NCBI GenBank assembly: GCA_012800625.1
Contig: JAAZIY010000072.1
Span: 1-6,294 of the forward strand
Source of the DNA: Lentisphaerota bacterium
GTDB taxonomy: Bacteria > Verrucomicrobiota > Lentisphaeria > Oligosphaerales > Oligosphaeraceae
DNA length: 6,294 nt
Direction of reading: 5' to 3'
The position numbers and the translations under genes are program-made. Within the stretch, counting starts at the first letter, position 1. The number at the start of each line of letters is the position of its first letter. Shown piece by piece: positions 1 to 6,265 of this stretch. Below the pieces are notes generated by a model. The model worked only from the letters and a program-made list of their open reading frames with translations. It ran no database searches and was not told the DNA's origin.

Positions 1-9
1 CCTGGGGTT

Positions 10-51
10 AAGCATGGTTATGCGCCTACGGCGCAAGTAGATACGATGCTT
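10..51. repeat. Two-tier hairpin, probable tail of a second repeat copy
   Basis: An outer 6-bp stem, AAGCAT (10-15) with ATGCTT (46-51), encloses a 6-bp hairpin TGCGCC-TAC-GGCGCA (21-35). It is preceded by CCTGGGG at 1-7, which resembles the right CCTGGG arm at 292-297, and the inner hairpin is followed by ACGAT (43-47), as the 317-335 hairpin is followed by ACGAT (340-344). This suggests that the left half of another copy of the element lies beyond the window edge. Confidence 0.55.
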
Positions 52-56
52 TGTAG

Positions 57-102
57 TGAATTGTGCTAAAGATAAAACAGCTCTTTTTTGCGGTACAATT
101 CA
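57..102. repeat. Long inverted repeat
   Basis: TGAATTGT (57-64) and ACAATTCA (95-102) are perfect 8-bp arms, extended inward by a G65-T94 wobble and a C66-G93 pair. AAAGA (68-72) can also pair with TCTTT (82-86) inside. The region is AT-rich with a T6 run inside the loop, so it lacks the stem-then-T-run layout of a terminator. Function is unknown. Confidence 0.5.
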
Positions 103-160
103 TCAAATGATTCTGATTTTGCCAGTAATATTGCCCCTGATTTAGTTAACCACAAAAGTA

Positions 161-198
161 AAATTCTCCTGAAAAACTCGGTTTTTGGAAGGAAATTT
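161..198. repeat. AT-rich imperfect hairpin
   Basis: AAAAAC-TCG-GTTTTT (172-186) forms a 6-bp stem with a 3-base loop. After a small internal loop it is extended by TCCT/AGGA (167-170 with 190-193) and AAATT/AATTT (161-165 with 194-198), leaving one bulged base at 166, for about 15 pairs in all. It sits immediately left of the branched repeat and shares the 3-base loop style, but is AT-rich instead of GC-rich. Confidence 0.5.
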
Positions 199-210
199 AA
201 TTTTTCTCTG

Positions 211-316
211 GGATTCAGTCCATTTGGTGCCCCGAAGGGGCAACCTAATATAGCCCAGGGTAAGCGAGGCTCCGTAGGAGCCGAGCGCCACCCTGGGTAA
301 AGGCCCCTCTGAATCC
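211..316. repeat. Branched inverted-repeat element (cloverleaf-like)
   Basis: An outer perfect 8-bp stem, GGATTCAG (211-218) with CTGAATCC (309-316), encloses two internal hairpins. The first is TGCCCC-GAA-GGGGCA (228-242). The second is long: CCCAGGG (254-260) with CCCTGGG (291-297), extended by T261-A290, then GCG/CGC (264-266 and 286-288), and tipped by GGCTCC-GTA-GGAGCC (268-282). The pattern, including the CCCAGGG arms and short 3-nt loops, resembles dispersed intergenic repeats that I recall from Bacteroidetes, Lentisphaerae, Planctomycetes and related genomes. Copy number cannot be seen here. It lies downstream of the M20 gene and has no U-tract, so it is not a standard terminator. Confidence 0.75.
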
Positions 317-335
317 GGCGCCCTGTAGGGGCGCC
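317..335. repeat. GC-rich hairpin abutting the branched repeat
   Basis: GGCGCCC (317-323) pairs perfectly with GGGCGCC (329-335) around a 5-base loop. It starts at the base immediately after the outer stem of the 211-316 element, so the two could stack coaxially and are probably one unit. It is the first strong hairpin that a transcript leaving the M20 gene would meet, about 95 bases after its stop. No T-run follows on the minus strand. Confidence 0.7.
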
Positions 336-430
336 ACTAACGATCTTTCGGCGTTATGCCCTTTTTGAATGGGGGTCTACATACTGACTAGAAACAACTC
401 AGCTTTGACAATTTAAATTTTCATAGTTCC

Positions 431-1591
431 TTATTTTTCAAAATCGGCCTGTACTTCTTGGCGGAACTGCGGCTCAGTAAGATAAGTGTAGGCGACGTCG
501 GCCATGCTGAGGGCGGCGGCCAGCATGTTTTTGAAGCCCAGTTCGCTGTTGGCAGCAGCACAAAATTGCTCGGAGTGGCCGGGTATCTCGCTGTCTGAGA
601 TGGAGAAGTACGGGTGTATGCCGGGGCGCAGCTGCGAGAAGTCGCCAAAGTCGCTGGAGCCGCGCCCGGACTTGGTCTCAGTGAGCTTCATGCCCAGAGC
701 CTGCATGGCGGCGGCATAATGCTCATTCATGGGCAGGTTGGGCTTGCGCGCCTTGTAGGGCTGTGCTCCAGGGCTGGACTTGTAGCTGCAGCCGCTCATC
801 TTGGCGGCAGCCTCTATCATGTCGGCAAAGCGCAGGTTCATCTGTTCGAGAACCTCGTTTTCCGGCGAGCGCAGAAAGAAGTAGCAGCTGGCGTAGTCCG
901 GGATGATATTGGGGCGCACGCCGCCATGCTCGATGATGCCGTGAATTCTGGATGATTCGGGCAGCTGTTGTCGCCAGAAGGAGACGCTGTTGAAGAGCAT
1001 GATTACCGCATCCAGGGCATTAATGCCTTGTTCCGGTGAGCCGGCGGCATGCGCGGCCTTGCCAAAATACTCCACATTGACGCGGTTAATGGCGGTCGAG
1101 CCGGTGTCCCGGCAGGATCGCCAGTTGGGGTGCACCATCATCACGGCGTCCACTCCGGCCAGGCAGTCTTCCCTTAACATAAGCACCTTGCCGCCCATGC
1201 TTTCCTCGCCGGGTGTGCCCAGTACGAACACCTGCCCAGGAAGGCCGCTTTCCTGCAGTATCTGCTGCGTCAGCCTTGCGGCCAGCAGTGCCGCTGTCGC
1301 TATCAGGTTGTGCCCGCAACCGTGGTCTATCTTGGGCAGCGCATCATATTCCGAAGCGAAGGCGAAAACCGGCCCGCCGCTGCCCCAGCGGGCACGGAAG
1401 GCGGTGTCGAGACCGGCAAAGGGGCTCTCCACCTCAAAGCCGAATTCGCGCAGCAGCTCTACTTGACGCTGACAGGCGTAATGCTCTTGCAAACCCAGTT
1501 CTGGACGCGACCAGATGTCGGAGCTTAACTGTCGGAAAATATCCTCCTGGCCTGCTGATAACTCCTGAAATCTACGCAATCTGCTTTTCAT
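431..1591 (-). CDS. M20 family metallohydrolase (PM20D2/AbgB-like amidohydrolase)
   Basis: Predicted cytoplasmic di-metal hydrolase of peptidase family M20, subfamily D-like, cleaving an amide bond in dipeptides or N-acyl/aryl amino acids. Relatives include mammalian PM20D2 (beta-alanyl dipeptides) and bacterial AbgB (p-aminobenzoyl-glutamate). Visible motifs are EYDALP (81-86), GCGHN (91-95, with C92 and H94 as probable metal ligands), GTPGEE (125-130, with the E129/E130 pair giving the general base and a ligand), MVHP (152-155, H154 ligand), HAAGSPEQGINALDAV (181-196) at the start of the lid/dimerisation domain, H222 in EHGGVRPNIIPD, and IPGHSEQF (336-343, H339 ligand). The length is normal for the family, and there is no signal peptide, so the substrate is probably cytoplasmic. 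The start is well supported by a GAGGT site 5 nt upstream. Third gene of the likely operon, 63 nt after the ATPase. The substrate cannot be read from the sequence; an N-acyl- or aryl-glutamate would fit the neighbouring dehydrogenase, but that is inference. Confidence 0.92.
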   Translation of the reverse strand: MKSRLRRFQELSAGQEDIFRQLSSDIWSRPELGLQEHYACQRQVELLREFGFEVESPFAGLDTAFRARWGSGGPVFAFASEYDALPKIDHGCGHNLIATAALLAARLTQQILQESGLPGQVFVLGTPGEESMGGKVLMLREDCLAGVDAVMMVHPNWRSCRDTGSTAINRVNVEYFGKAAHAAGSPEQGINALDAVIMLFNSVSFWRQQLPESSRIHGIIEHGGVRPNIIPDYASCYFFLRSPENEVLEQMNLRFADMIEAAAKMSGCSYKSSPGAQPYKARKPNLPMNEHYAAAMQALGMKLTETKSGRGSSDFGDFSQLRPGIHPYFSISDSEIPGHSEQFCAAANSELGFKNMLAAALSMADVAYTYLTEPQFRQEVQADFEK

Positions 1592-1596
1592 CGCTT

Positions 1597-1601
1597 ACCT
1601 C
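1597..1601 (-). promoter_or_regulatory. Ribosome binding site of the M20 gene
   Basis: Read on the minus strand this is GAGGT, 5 nt before the ATG at 1591. It is the only well-formed, well-spaced Shine-Dalgarno site among the three genes. It settles the start, because the only other nearby in-frame ATG (1603) is followed two codons later by TAA. Confidence 0.75.
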
Positions 1602-1617
1602 ATTTGCTGCTTTGGGA

Positions 1618-1649
1618 TTTTGGACACTAAGTCACACTAAGTTTTGGAC
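1618..1649. repeat. Compact direct-repeat cluster between the ATPase and M20 genes
   Basis: Within 32 bases TTTTGGAC occurs twice (1618-1625 and 1642-1649) and ACACTAAGT occurs twice (1624-1632 and 1634-1642, period 10). The cluster begins 5 bases beyond the ATPase stop codon and ends 16 bases before the M20 ribosome site. It could be a binding site for a protein, the trace of a small insertion, or part of a dispersed intergenic repeat. Only the repeats themselves are certain. Confidence 0.7.
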
Positions 1650-1654
1650 GGGGT

Positions 1655-3133
1655 TTACAGTCTTTTGCTGGCTGCCTTGCCGAATTTCGAGGCTGGTGTT
1701 GCTCTTGAGAAAGCCCAGCTACGTATGCTCTTGATTTGCTGCTCCATGGTATCGGACAAGGGTACTATCTTGCCGATCACTCTGTTGAGATCCCGCTGCG
1801 TAAAGGGGCGCTCCTCATAAAAGGCGTCGGTGCGCGCTGAGATGACGGCCTGCTCGATCTCGGCACCGTTCCAACCCTCGGTCATCACTTGCAGCATCTT
1901 GAAGTCAAATTCTTCGAGGTCGGCACGGTTGCGCTGCAAGTGAATGCGAAAGATTTCCTCACGCTCGATCGCAGTGGGCAGGTCGCAGAAAAACACCTCG
2001 TCAAAACGTCCTTTGCGGATAATCTCCGCCGGCAGGGCCTGTATCTTGTTGGCGGTGGCGGCAATAAAGATAAGCGGTGGCTTTTCCTGCATCCAAGTCA
2101 GGAAGCTGGAGAAGATATGCGAAGCTAGATTGCGCCCGCTCTCATCCAGCCCCAGGGCATTTTCTATTTCGTCGATCCAGAGTACTGCTGGAGCCACCGC
2201 CTCTATGGTTTTCAAGGCGCGGTGAAAAGCCTCCTCCGGGCTACCGTACATACCGGAAAAGACCAGGTTCATATCCAACCGGAATAGCGGTATGTTCCAG
2301 AGCGAGGAGATGGTTTTCACTGCCAGGCTCTTGCCGCAGCCGCTCACTCCCATCATCAGCAGGCCTTTGGGTATGGGCACGCCGGCTGCCAGGGCCTCGC
2401 GCGAGAAGATTTTCTCGCGTCGCCGCAGCCAGTCCTTCAGGTTGTCCAGCCCGCCCAACTCGTCTATGCTCCAGCGCGGCGGCGAGAACTCGAGGAAGCC
2501 GGACTTCTTGACCACGCTTTTTTTCTCGGCGAAAATCTCGTCCAGTAGTTCTTCCTGGCTAGTTTTTCCAGAGGCCGTCGCTCGCCGCAATATATGCCAG
2601 ACCTCATTTTCGGTGAGTCCTTTCAGGGCCAGGGTTATCTCCCTCACTGCTTCTTCCTTGATTAGATCTTGCTTGGCTTCCTGATTGAGTTTTTGTACAA
2701 GAACTCCGATTTCATCTTCTGCTGGCGGCATTACTTCCACCAGCTCGATCTCTTTTTTCAGGGCCTCAGGCAGGTTGAGCTCAGCGCAGAGCAGTATGAT
2801 ATGCCGGTCCGCCTTGTCCTGTCCGTCTAAATATGCTTCGCGCAGCGCCCTCACCACTTCCGGGGCTTGCATGAAGGGGGCCAGGTCCAGAAAAACGATA
2901 AAGCCGCGCAGGTCCTCCTGTATCACTTTCCGCAATGCCGCAACCGGTTCTTGGGTGTCGGCATAGTTGCCGAGGCCGCCCAGGCAGGACCAGCACAGCG
3001 GCGCTGCGGCACCTAGCTTGGCGCTGAGCGCAGTCAAAGCGCGCAAAATACGCTCCTCCTCCGGGCTGTGTATGTAAGACAAGGGACTATGCCCGCCAAA
3101 GGCGGACTCTAGTTGCACGAGTAAATCAGACAT
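1655..3133 (-). CDS. Ycf46-type AAA+ ATPase
   Basis: Cytoplasmic AAA+ ATPase resembling the Ycf46 family, known from cyanobacteria, plastids and scattered bacteria; its biochemical role is poorly defined. Residues 1-150 fit the Ycf46 N-terminal domain, an inactive P-loop-like fold (YIHSPEEERIL at 20-30, GFIVFLDLAPFM at 77-88, a helix ending around 132). The family hallmark GGLDNLKDWLRRR (227-239) precedes the AAA module. That module has Walker A GVSGCGKS (262-269), Walker B VLWIDEIE (317-324), a sensor-1 region FIAATAN (356-362), arginine-finger candidates R373 and R376 in RKGRFD, and a C-terminal helical lid with GWNGAEIEQAV (420-430). All ATPase residues look intact, and no membrane segment is visible. 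The ATG lies 63 nt after the dehydrogenase stop, in the same frame, and lacks a clear Shine-Dalgarno site, so translational coupling is possible. The basic C-terminal tail beyond residue 470 looks unconserved. The substrate is unknown. Confidence 0.9.
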   Translation of the reverse strand: MSDLLVQLESAFGGHSPLSYIHSPEEERILRALTALSAKLGAAAPLCWSCLGGLGNYADTQEPVAALRKVIQEDLRGFIVFLDLAPFMQAPEVVRALREAYLDGQDKADRHIILLCAELNLPEALKKEIELVEVMPPAEDEIGVLVQKLNQEAKQDLIKEEAVREITLALKGLTENEVWHILRRATASGKTSQEELLDEIFAEKKSVVKKSGFLEFSPPRWSIDELGGLDNLKDWLRRREKIFSREALAAGVPIPKGLLMMGVSGCGKSLAVKTISSLWNIPLFRLDMNLVFSGMYGSPEEAFHRALKTIEAVAPAVLWIDEIENALGLDESGRNLASHIFSSFLTWMQEKPPLIFIAATANKIQALPAEIIRKGRFDEVFFCDLPTAIEREEIFRIHLQRNRADLEEFDFKMLQVMTEGWNGAEIEQAVISARTDAFYEERPFTQRDLNRVIGKIVPLSDTMEQQIKSIRSWAFSRATPASKFGKAASKRL

Positions 3134-3196
3134 GGCATAAATGAAATTCGGTTTTGGTTTGCGGGCGAGCTGTGTTTTCGTGTCCTCCCCCCAATT

Positions 3197-6169
3197 CTAA
3201 GGCATGGCCATTTTTTCCTCCGCGCTCATGATGGTCAGCAGCCTGGCGCCCAGGTCCATGGCGTTCTCGGAGTACACCAGGCGGCAGGCCAGCTCGACGG
3301 CGGCCAGGGCGCGGCGGTACTCCATAGGCAGGCGTTGATAACGCTCCGGATAGCTCTGGCGGAAGATGGCCGGCAGATGCGAGAGCAGCAGCTCGCGGGT
3401 GATGAAGGCTGGCTGGCTGGCCAGGTATTCGTAGATTTGCGTCTTGGCATGATTGATCTCGCTGCTAAGCTTCTCGGTCAGCTCGGTCATCATAATGCCG
3501 CTGGCATGGAAGCGGGCAAAGAGCCAGTCGGCCTCCTGGCGCGAAAGCTGCTGCAGGATATCCATGACTTGCGACACCAGCTCCTCCTTGTGCGTCTTGA
3601 ACTCGTCCTCATCCAGCATGATGCCGCTGAGTATCTCCATCGAGGAGGTGATCACGCCGCATTTGTTGGCCGAGGCGTCCTTGATGATCCAGACCCCGCG
3701 CTCCTGTATGCTTTTGCGCGCGCCGGGAGTGATGTAGGAGTTGGCACCCTCGATAATGGCCCGGAAGGAGGCCTGCCCCCCCGGAAAGAACTTCTCCCAG
3801 TTGTCCTCGTTGATAGTCGAAGGCCTGCCGCCGCCGGGGATAAAGACATCGGCATAGCAGGTGAGGTTGTCCTGAAACAGATGCATAAAGCTGTCGCGCC
3901 CCAGCAAGTTGTTTTGCAGCTCGCCGCCCTGCAGCAGATGCTGCCGGTAGTACTGTTTGCCATTGCGCTCGATGGGAGCGGAGAGTGCCAGCATGGCTCC
4001 CTCGCCGCGCAGCTTGGCCGGGTCAAACTCGTCTAGGGCACTGACATGTATGAGCCGAGCCAACTCGTCGCGGTCCAGCCCCTCCGGATCATAGGCTATG
4101 GCCGGCCCGTCGGTGACCGCGATGATACTCAGCCTGGGATAGATAAAGTCGCCGTTTTCCTTGGCCAGCAGCAGTTTCATGGCATTGCCGGCCACGTCGC
4201 CGCCCGGTCCGCCGGCTATCTTCACGCTGAACTGCTCGCGCCGCGGGTCTATGCCTAGCTCCTGCAAAGTTTTAAGCAGGTATTGATGTATGCCGAAGCT
4301 GGTGACGCCATATTCCTTGTGGTTGATACCGGCGCCGGGTTTGCCGGAGATCAGACCGGAGCCTAGGCGGTACTGCTGCTTCTGGGCGTAGGCGCCAATC
4401 CACTCGATCATGGGGTCGAACATATTCTCGTCCGGTCCGATTTCGAGTATCTCGCGCTCGCCGAGATAGTCAACTATCTGCGGGTCGCGCAGCACCTTGT
4501 TCTGGTCGTAGTTGATCAGCGAGAGCAGCGCCCTGGTGATCGAGCGCTGTATGTGCCAGAGCACCGGGCGCAGCTTGCCTGACTCGCGCACCGGCACCAG
4601 CAGGGTGAGCAGCTTGGCGCCGCCCTCGTAGATATCCTTGTTCTTCAAATGCTGGGTGTGGGCCAGCACGTAGCACTCGCGGAAGGCCTCGTCGCGGGCA
4701 TACTCGTAGTTGTCGTTCATCTCCAGGCGGTTGCCGCCGCGGCTGGGTACCACGCTGCGCCAGCCCCCGCGCGCAATGTCGGTGAAGCGCACATGATAAC
4801 CAAAGGCGCCGCGGCGGTAAAAGTAAAATACCGCGTAGGGAAGAGCCTCAGGAAAGGCCGCGGCATAGTCGGCACTAAGCTCGCGGTAAAAGACGCAGAA
4901 GCCGACGCTCAGGCGGAAGCTCAGCGCAGTCTTGTCGCATACGTAAAAATTGCTCTTCAGGATGCAGTCCAGGAAATTAAGCGCGCAGTTAAAGATAGTC
5001 TTGATGACTTGGTTCTTGCTTTGGTTGCCGGTGTTGATTTGCGCTACCTGAGCGCTGAATTCGGCGCTAAACTCCTGTTTTTCCTTTTCACTGCGCCGGG
5101 GTCGGGCAGGGTCAAAGCGGCGCTCGAACTCCTCGAAAAGCATCTGGCAATATTCGGAGTAGATGATCATGTGCCGGTACATGTCGTCGAGGGTATAGAC
5201 ATGACAGTTGACATAGGCGAGCTGGCCGTGGATGAATTCGCTCATGGCGCGCAGCCAGTTGACCGCCGGCAGGCTGAACCCGCCCCGGCGCAGCAGCTCC
5301 TGGTGCAACAAATCGTTGGTCTCCACCCAGCCCAGCATCCGGATGTCATTCAAGAGGCTGTCCAAGCGTTCCTGACTCAAGGTCTCGCCCGGCTTCGGGT
5401 TGAGGTATGCGGTCACCACGATTACCGGCAGGCGCTCGAAGGCCTCGATATCATCATTACTGCTCATCTCCCTGAAATAGCAGCGGCGCAGCTCGAGGCC
5501 GTGCGAGAGAATGACCTCGAAGAGCTGGCTGCAAAAGTCCTTGTTGTCTGAAGGCATGGGCCATGCCACCCGCAGGCGCAGGCATTCATGGTCCCATGCG
5601 CCGATCTCGGCCAGGATATAGTCGTTTTGCTGTCCTTTGAGCACCCAGTCGATGCGCTGGGCCAGCTTGGCCAGATCCAAGTCATGCAGCACGTTGAAGT
5701 TAAGCCGCCCGTAGAGTTCAGCTATGGCCTCGCGCTGTGAGTCGCCGAACTGCCGGGCATATTCGCGCTGTATCTCCTCCAGGCTAAAACAGGCTTCGCT
5801 CGGAGCCTCCTGTGCCAGGCTGTAGTGCTCGATAATAAGCGTGGCCGGCTCGCCACCCACCAGGAAGGTCTTCTCGGACTGGTGCACCGAGGCCTCCAGC
5901 AGGTGCTGCCCGTCCATCATGCGGCTAGTGACTGCCGGGTTGTTGGTTTCGCTGAGCAGATACACAAAAAAGACCTCGCCGTTGAACTCGGCCCGGCGTA
6001 TGCCGGACTGCTGGTCCAGATGACAGAGAAAAGGCAGTATCTTGCCGATGCGGTCCGCGAAGGTGCGGAAAAAATACTCCGGCATAATATCCTGCAAAAT
6101 ATGATAGGCGTGTTCTATCTTAGTGATCTGCTCTTCAATAACTGCGTCAAATTCATCCATAAGCGTCAT
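3197..6169 (-). CDS. NAD-dependent glutamate dehydrogenase, ~115-kDa class
   Basis: Predicted cytoplasmic enzyme that oxidatively deaminates L-glutamate to 2-oxoglutarate and ammonium, reducing NAD+. The 990 residues match the 115-kDa class (fungal GDH2-like and some bacterial enzymes), not the ~450-residue hexameric or ~1600-residue 180-kDa classes. Residues 1-450 are a poorly conserved regulatory or assembly region. The catalytic part begins at RFTDIARGGWR (461-471) and continues with LKNKDIYEGGAK (508-519), GPDENM (578-583), the Rossmann nucleotide loop GGPGGDVAGN (653-662), ADVFIPGGGRPSTIN (773-787) and IIEGAN then KDASANKCGVITSSMEIL (805-847). By analogy with small GDHs, K509 would bind substrate, K519 would be the catalytic lysine and D580 the catalytic aspartate; these equivalences are inferred. 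First gene of the likely operon. The ATG at 6160 (987 residues) is an alternative start, since a GGA lies 9 nt before it and the ATG at 6169 has no well-spaced ribosome site. The stop is TAG. The family is confident; glutamate specificity is inferred. Confidence 0.93.
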   Translation of the reverse strand: MTLMDEFDAVIEEQITKIEHAYHILQDIMPEYFFRTFADRIGKILPFLCHLDQQSGIRRAEFNGEVFFVYLLSETNNPAVTSRMMDGQHLLEASVHQSEKTFLVGGEPATLIIEHYSLAQEAPSEACFSLEEIQREYARQFGDSQREAIAELYGRLNFNVLHDLDLAKLAQRIDWVLKGQQNDYILAEIGAWDHECLRLRVAWPMPSDNKDFCSQLFEVILSHGLELRRCYFREMSSNDDIEAFERLPVIVVTAYLNPKPGETLSQERLDSLLNDIRMLGWVETNDLLHQELLRRGGFSLPAVNWLRAMSEFIHGQLAYVNCHVYTLDDMYRHMIIYSEYCQMLFEEFERRFDPARPRRSEKEKQEFSAEFSAQVAQINTGNQSKNQVIKTIFNCALNFLDCILKSNFYVCDKTALSFRLSVGFCVFYRELSADYAAAFPEALPYAVFYFYRRGAFGYHVRFTDIARGGWRSVVPSRGGNRLEMNDNYEYARDEAFRECYVLAHTQHLKNKDIYEGGAKLLTLLVPVRESGKLRPVLWHIQRSITRALLSLINYDQNKVLRDPQIVDYLGEREILEIGPDENMFDPMIEWIGAYAQKQQYRLGSGLISGKPGAGINHKEYGVTSFGIHQYLLKTLQELGIDPRREQFSVKIAGGPGGDVAGNAMKLLLAKENGDFIYPRLSIIAVTDGPAIAYDPEGLDRDELARLIHVSALDEFDPAKLRGEGAMLALSAPIERNGKQYYRQHLLQGGELQNNLLGRDSFMHLFQDNLTCYADVFIPGGGRPSTINEDNWEKFFPGGQASFRAIIEGANSYITPGARKSIQERGVWIIKDASANKCGVITSSMEILSGIMLDEDEFKTHKEELVSQVMDILQQLSRQEADWLFARFHASGIMMTELTEKLSSEINHAKTQIYEYLASQPAFITRELLLSHLPAIFRQSYPERYQRLPMEYRRALAAVELACRLVYSENAMDLGARLLTIMSAEEKMAMP

Positions 6170-6200
6170 TCCAATCAGGAAAAGTCTCCCGGGTTAAAAA

Positions 6201-6227
6201 GATATAAGGGCAATCGGGACAAGTAAA
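6201..6227 (-). promoter_or_regulatory. Possible sigma-70-like promoter of the operon
   Basis: On the minus strand TATATC (6201-6206) matches the -10 consensus at 4 of 6 positions, and TTTACT (6222-6227) matches the -35 consensus at 4 of 6. The 15-nt spacer is shorter than ideal. Transcription would start around 6194, leaving a leader of about 25 nt before the dehydrogenase ATG. The surrounding 6194-6270 stretch is AT-rich and non-coding, as expected for a promoter, but the elements themselves are weak and other assignments are possible. Confidence 0.2.
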
Positions 6228-6245
6228 TAATGTAACATAAATTTT

Positions 6246-6265
6246 TGCGAATACTATTTTTCGCA
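6246..6265. promoter_or_regulatory. Inverted repeat upstream of the operon, possible operator
   Basis: A perfect 6-bp dyad, TGCGAA (6246-6251) and TTCGCA (6260-6265), is separated by 8 bases and lies about 77 bp upstream of the dehydrogenase start. The 20-bp span and two-arm form fit binding of a dimeric helix-turn-helix regulator. It could also be chance in a short AT-rich region, or the end of an upstream feature outside the window. Confidence 0.3.

Larger units (their letters stand above)
1..430. other. Non-coding structured region downstream of the operon
   Basis: No credible gene was found in these 430 bases on either strand. The region is more AT-rich than the genes except in its hairpins, and at least five inverted-repeat structures occupy 10-335. 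Bases 338-356 add a weak 5-bp hairpin (TAACG/CGTTA), and 410-419 is a 10-bp AT palindrome next to the M20 stop. No hairpin-plus-T-run terminator is visible for the operon on the minus strand. The GC-rich hairpins may instead protect or trim the 3' end of the message. Confidence 0.6.

Noticed and set aside
57..102. Intrinsic terminator, suggested by the T6 run at 84-89
   Set aside because: The T-run is inside the loop of the inverted repeat and does not follow a GC-rich stem, so the required layout is absent.
88..300. Open frame of 70 codons on the plus strand starting with TTG
   Set aside because: It runs through the inverted repeats, has no ribosome site, begins with TTG, and its C-terminal half is just the translation of the repeat arms. 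It is best read as repeat DNA.
1..360. CRISPR array or tRNA-like gene
   Set aside because: There are no evenly spaced direct repeats with unique spacers. The branched fold has no anticodon arm, T-arm consensus or CCA-adjacent acceptor geometry of a tRNA.
1592..1657. Possible readthrough from the ATPase into the M20 gene, which is also in the same frame
   Set aside because: Besides the TAA at 1655-1657, the gap has further in-frame stops, TAG at 1637-1639 and TAA at 1595-1597, and the M20 gene has its own good ribosome site.
1213..1734. 173-codon open frame on the plus strand across the M20-ATPase gap
   Set aside because: It overlaps both real genes in antisense and its Arg/Pro/Ala-rich composition follows from the opposite strand's codons.
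1592..3196. Both intergenic gaps are exactly 63 bases, suggesting a repeated unit
   Set aside because: The two gap sequences share no evident similarity; one holds direct repeats, the other a purine tract. The equal length looks like coincidence.
3335..4036. 233-codon open frame on the plus strand
   Set aside because: It lies opposite the most conserved catalytic part of the dehydrogenase and has no family motif. It is a shadow frame.
4649..5551. 300-codon open frame on the plus strand
   Set aside because: It is antisense to the well-conserved dehydrogenase. Its translation is low-complexity, rich in Val, Ala and Leu, with no recognisable motif, as expected for a shadow of a G+C-rich gene.
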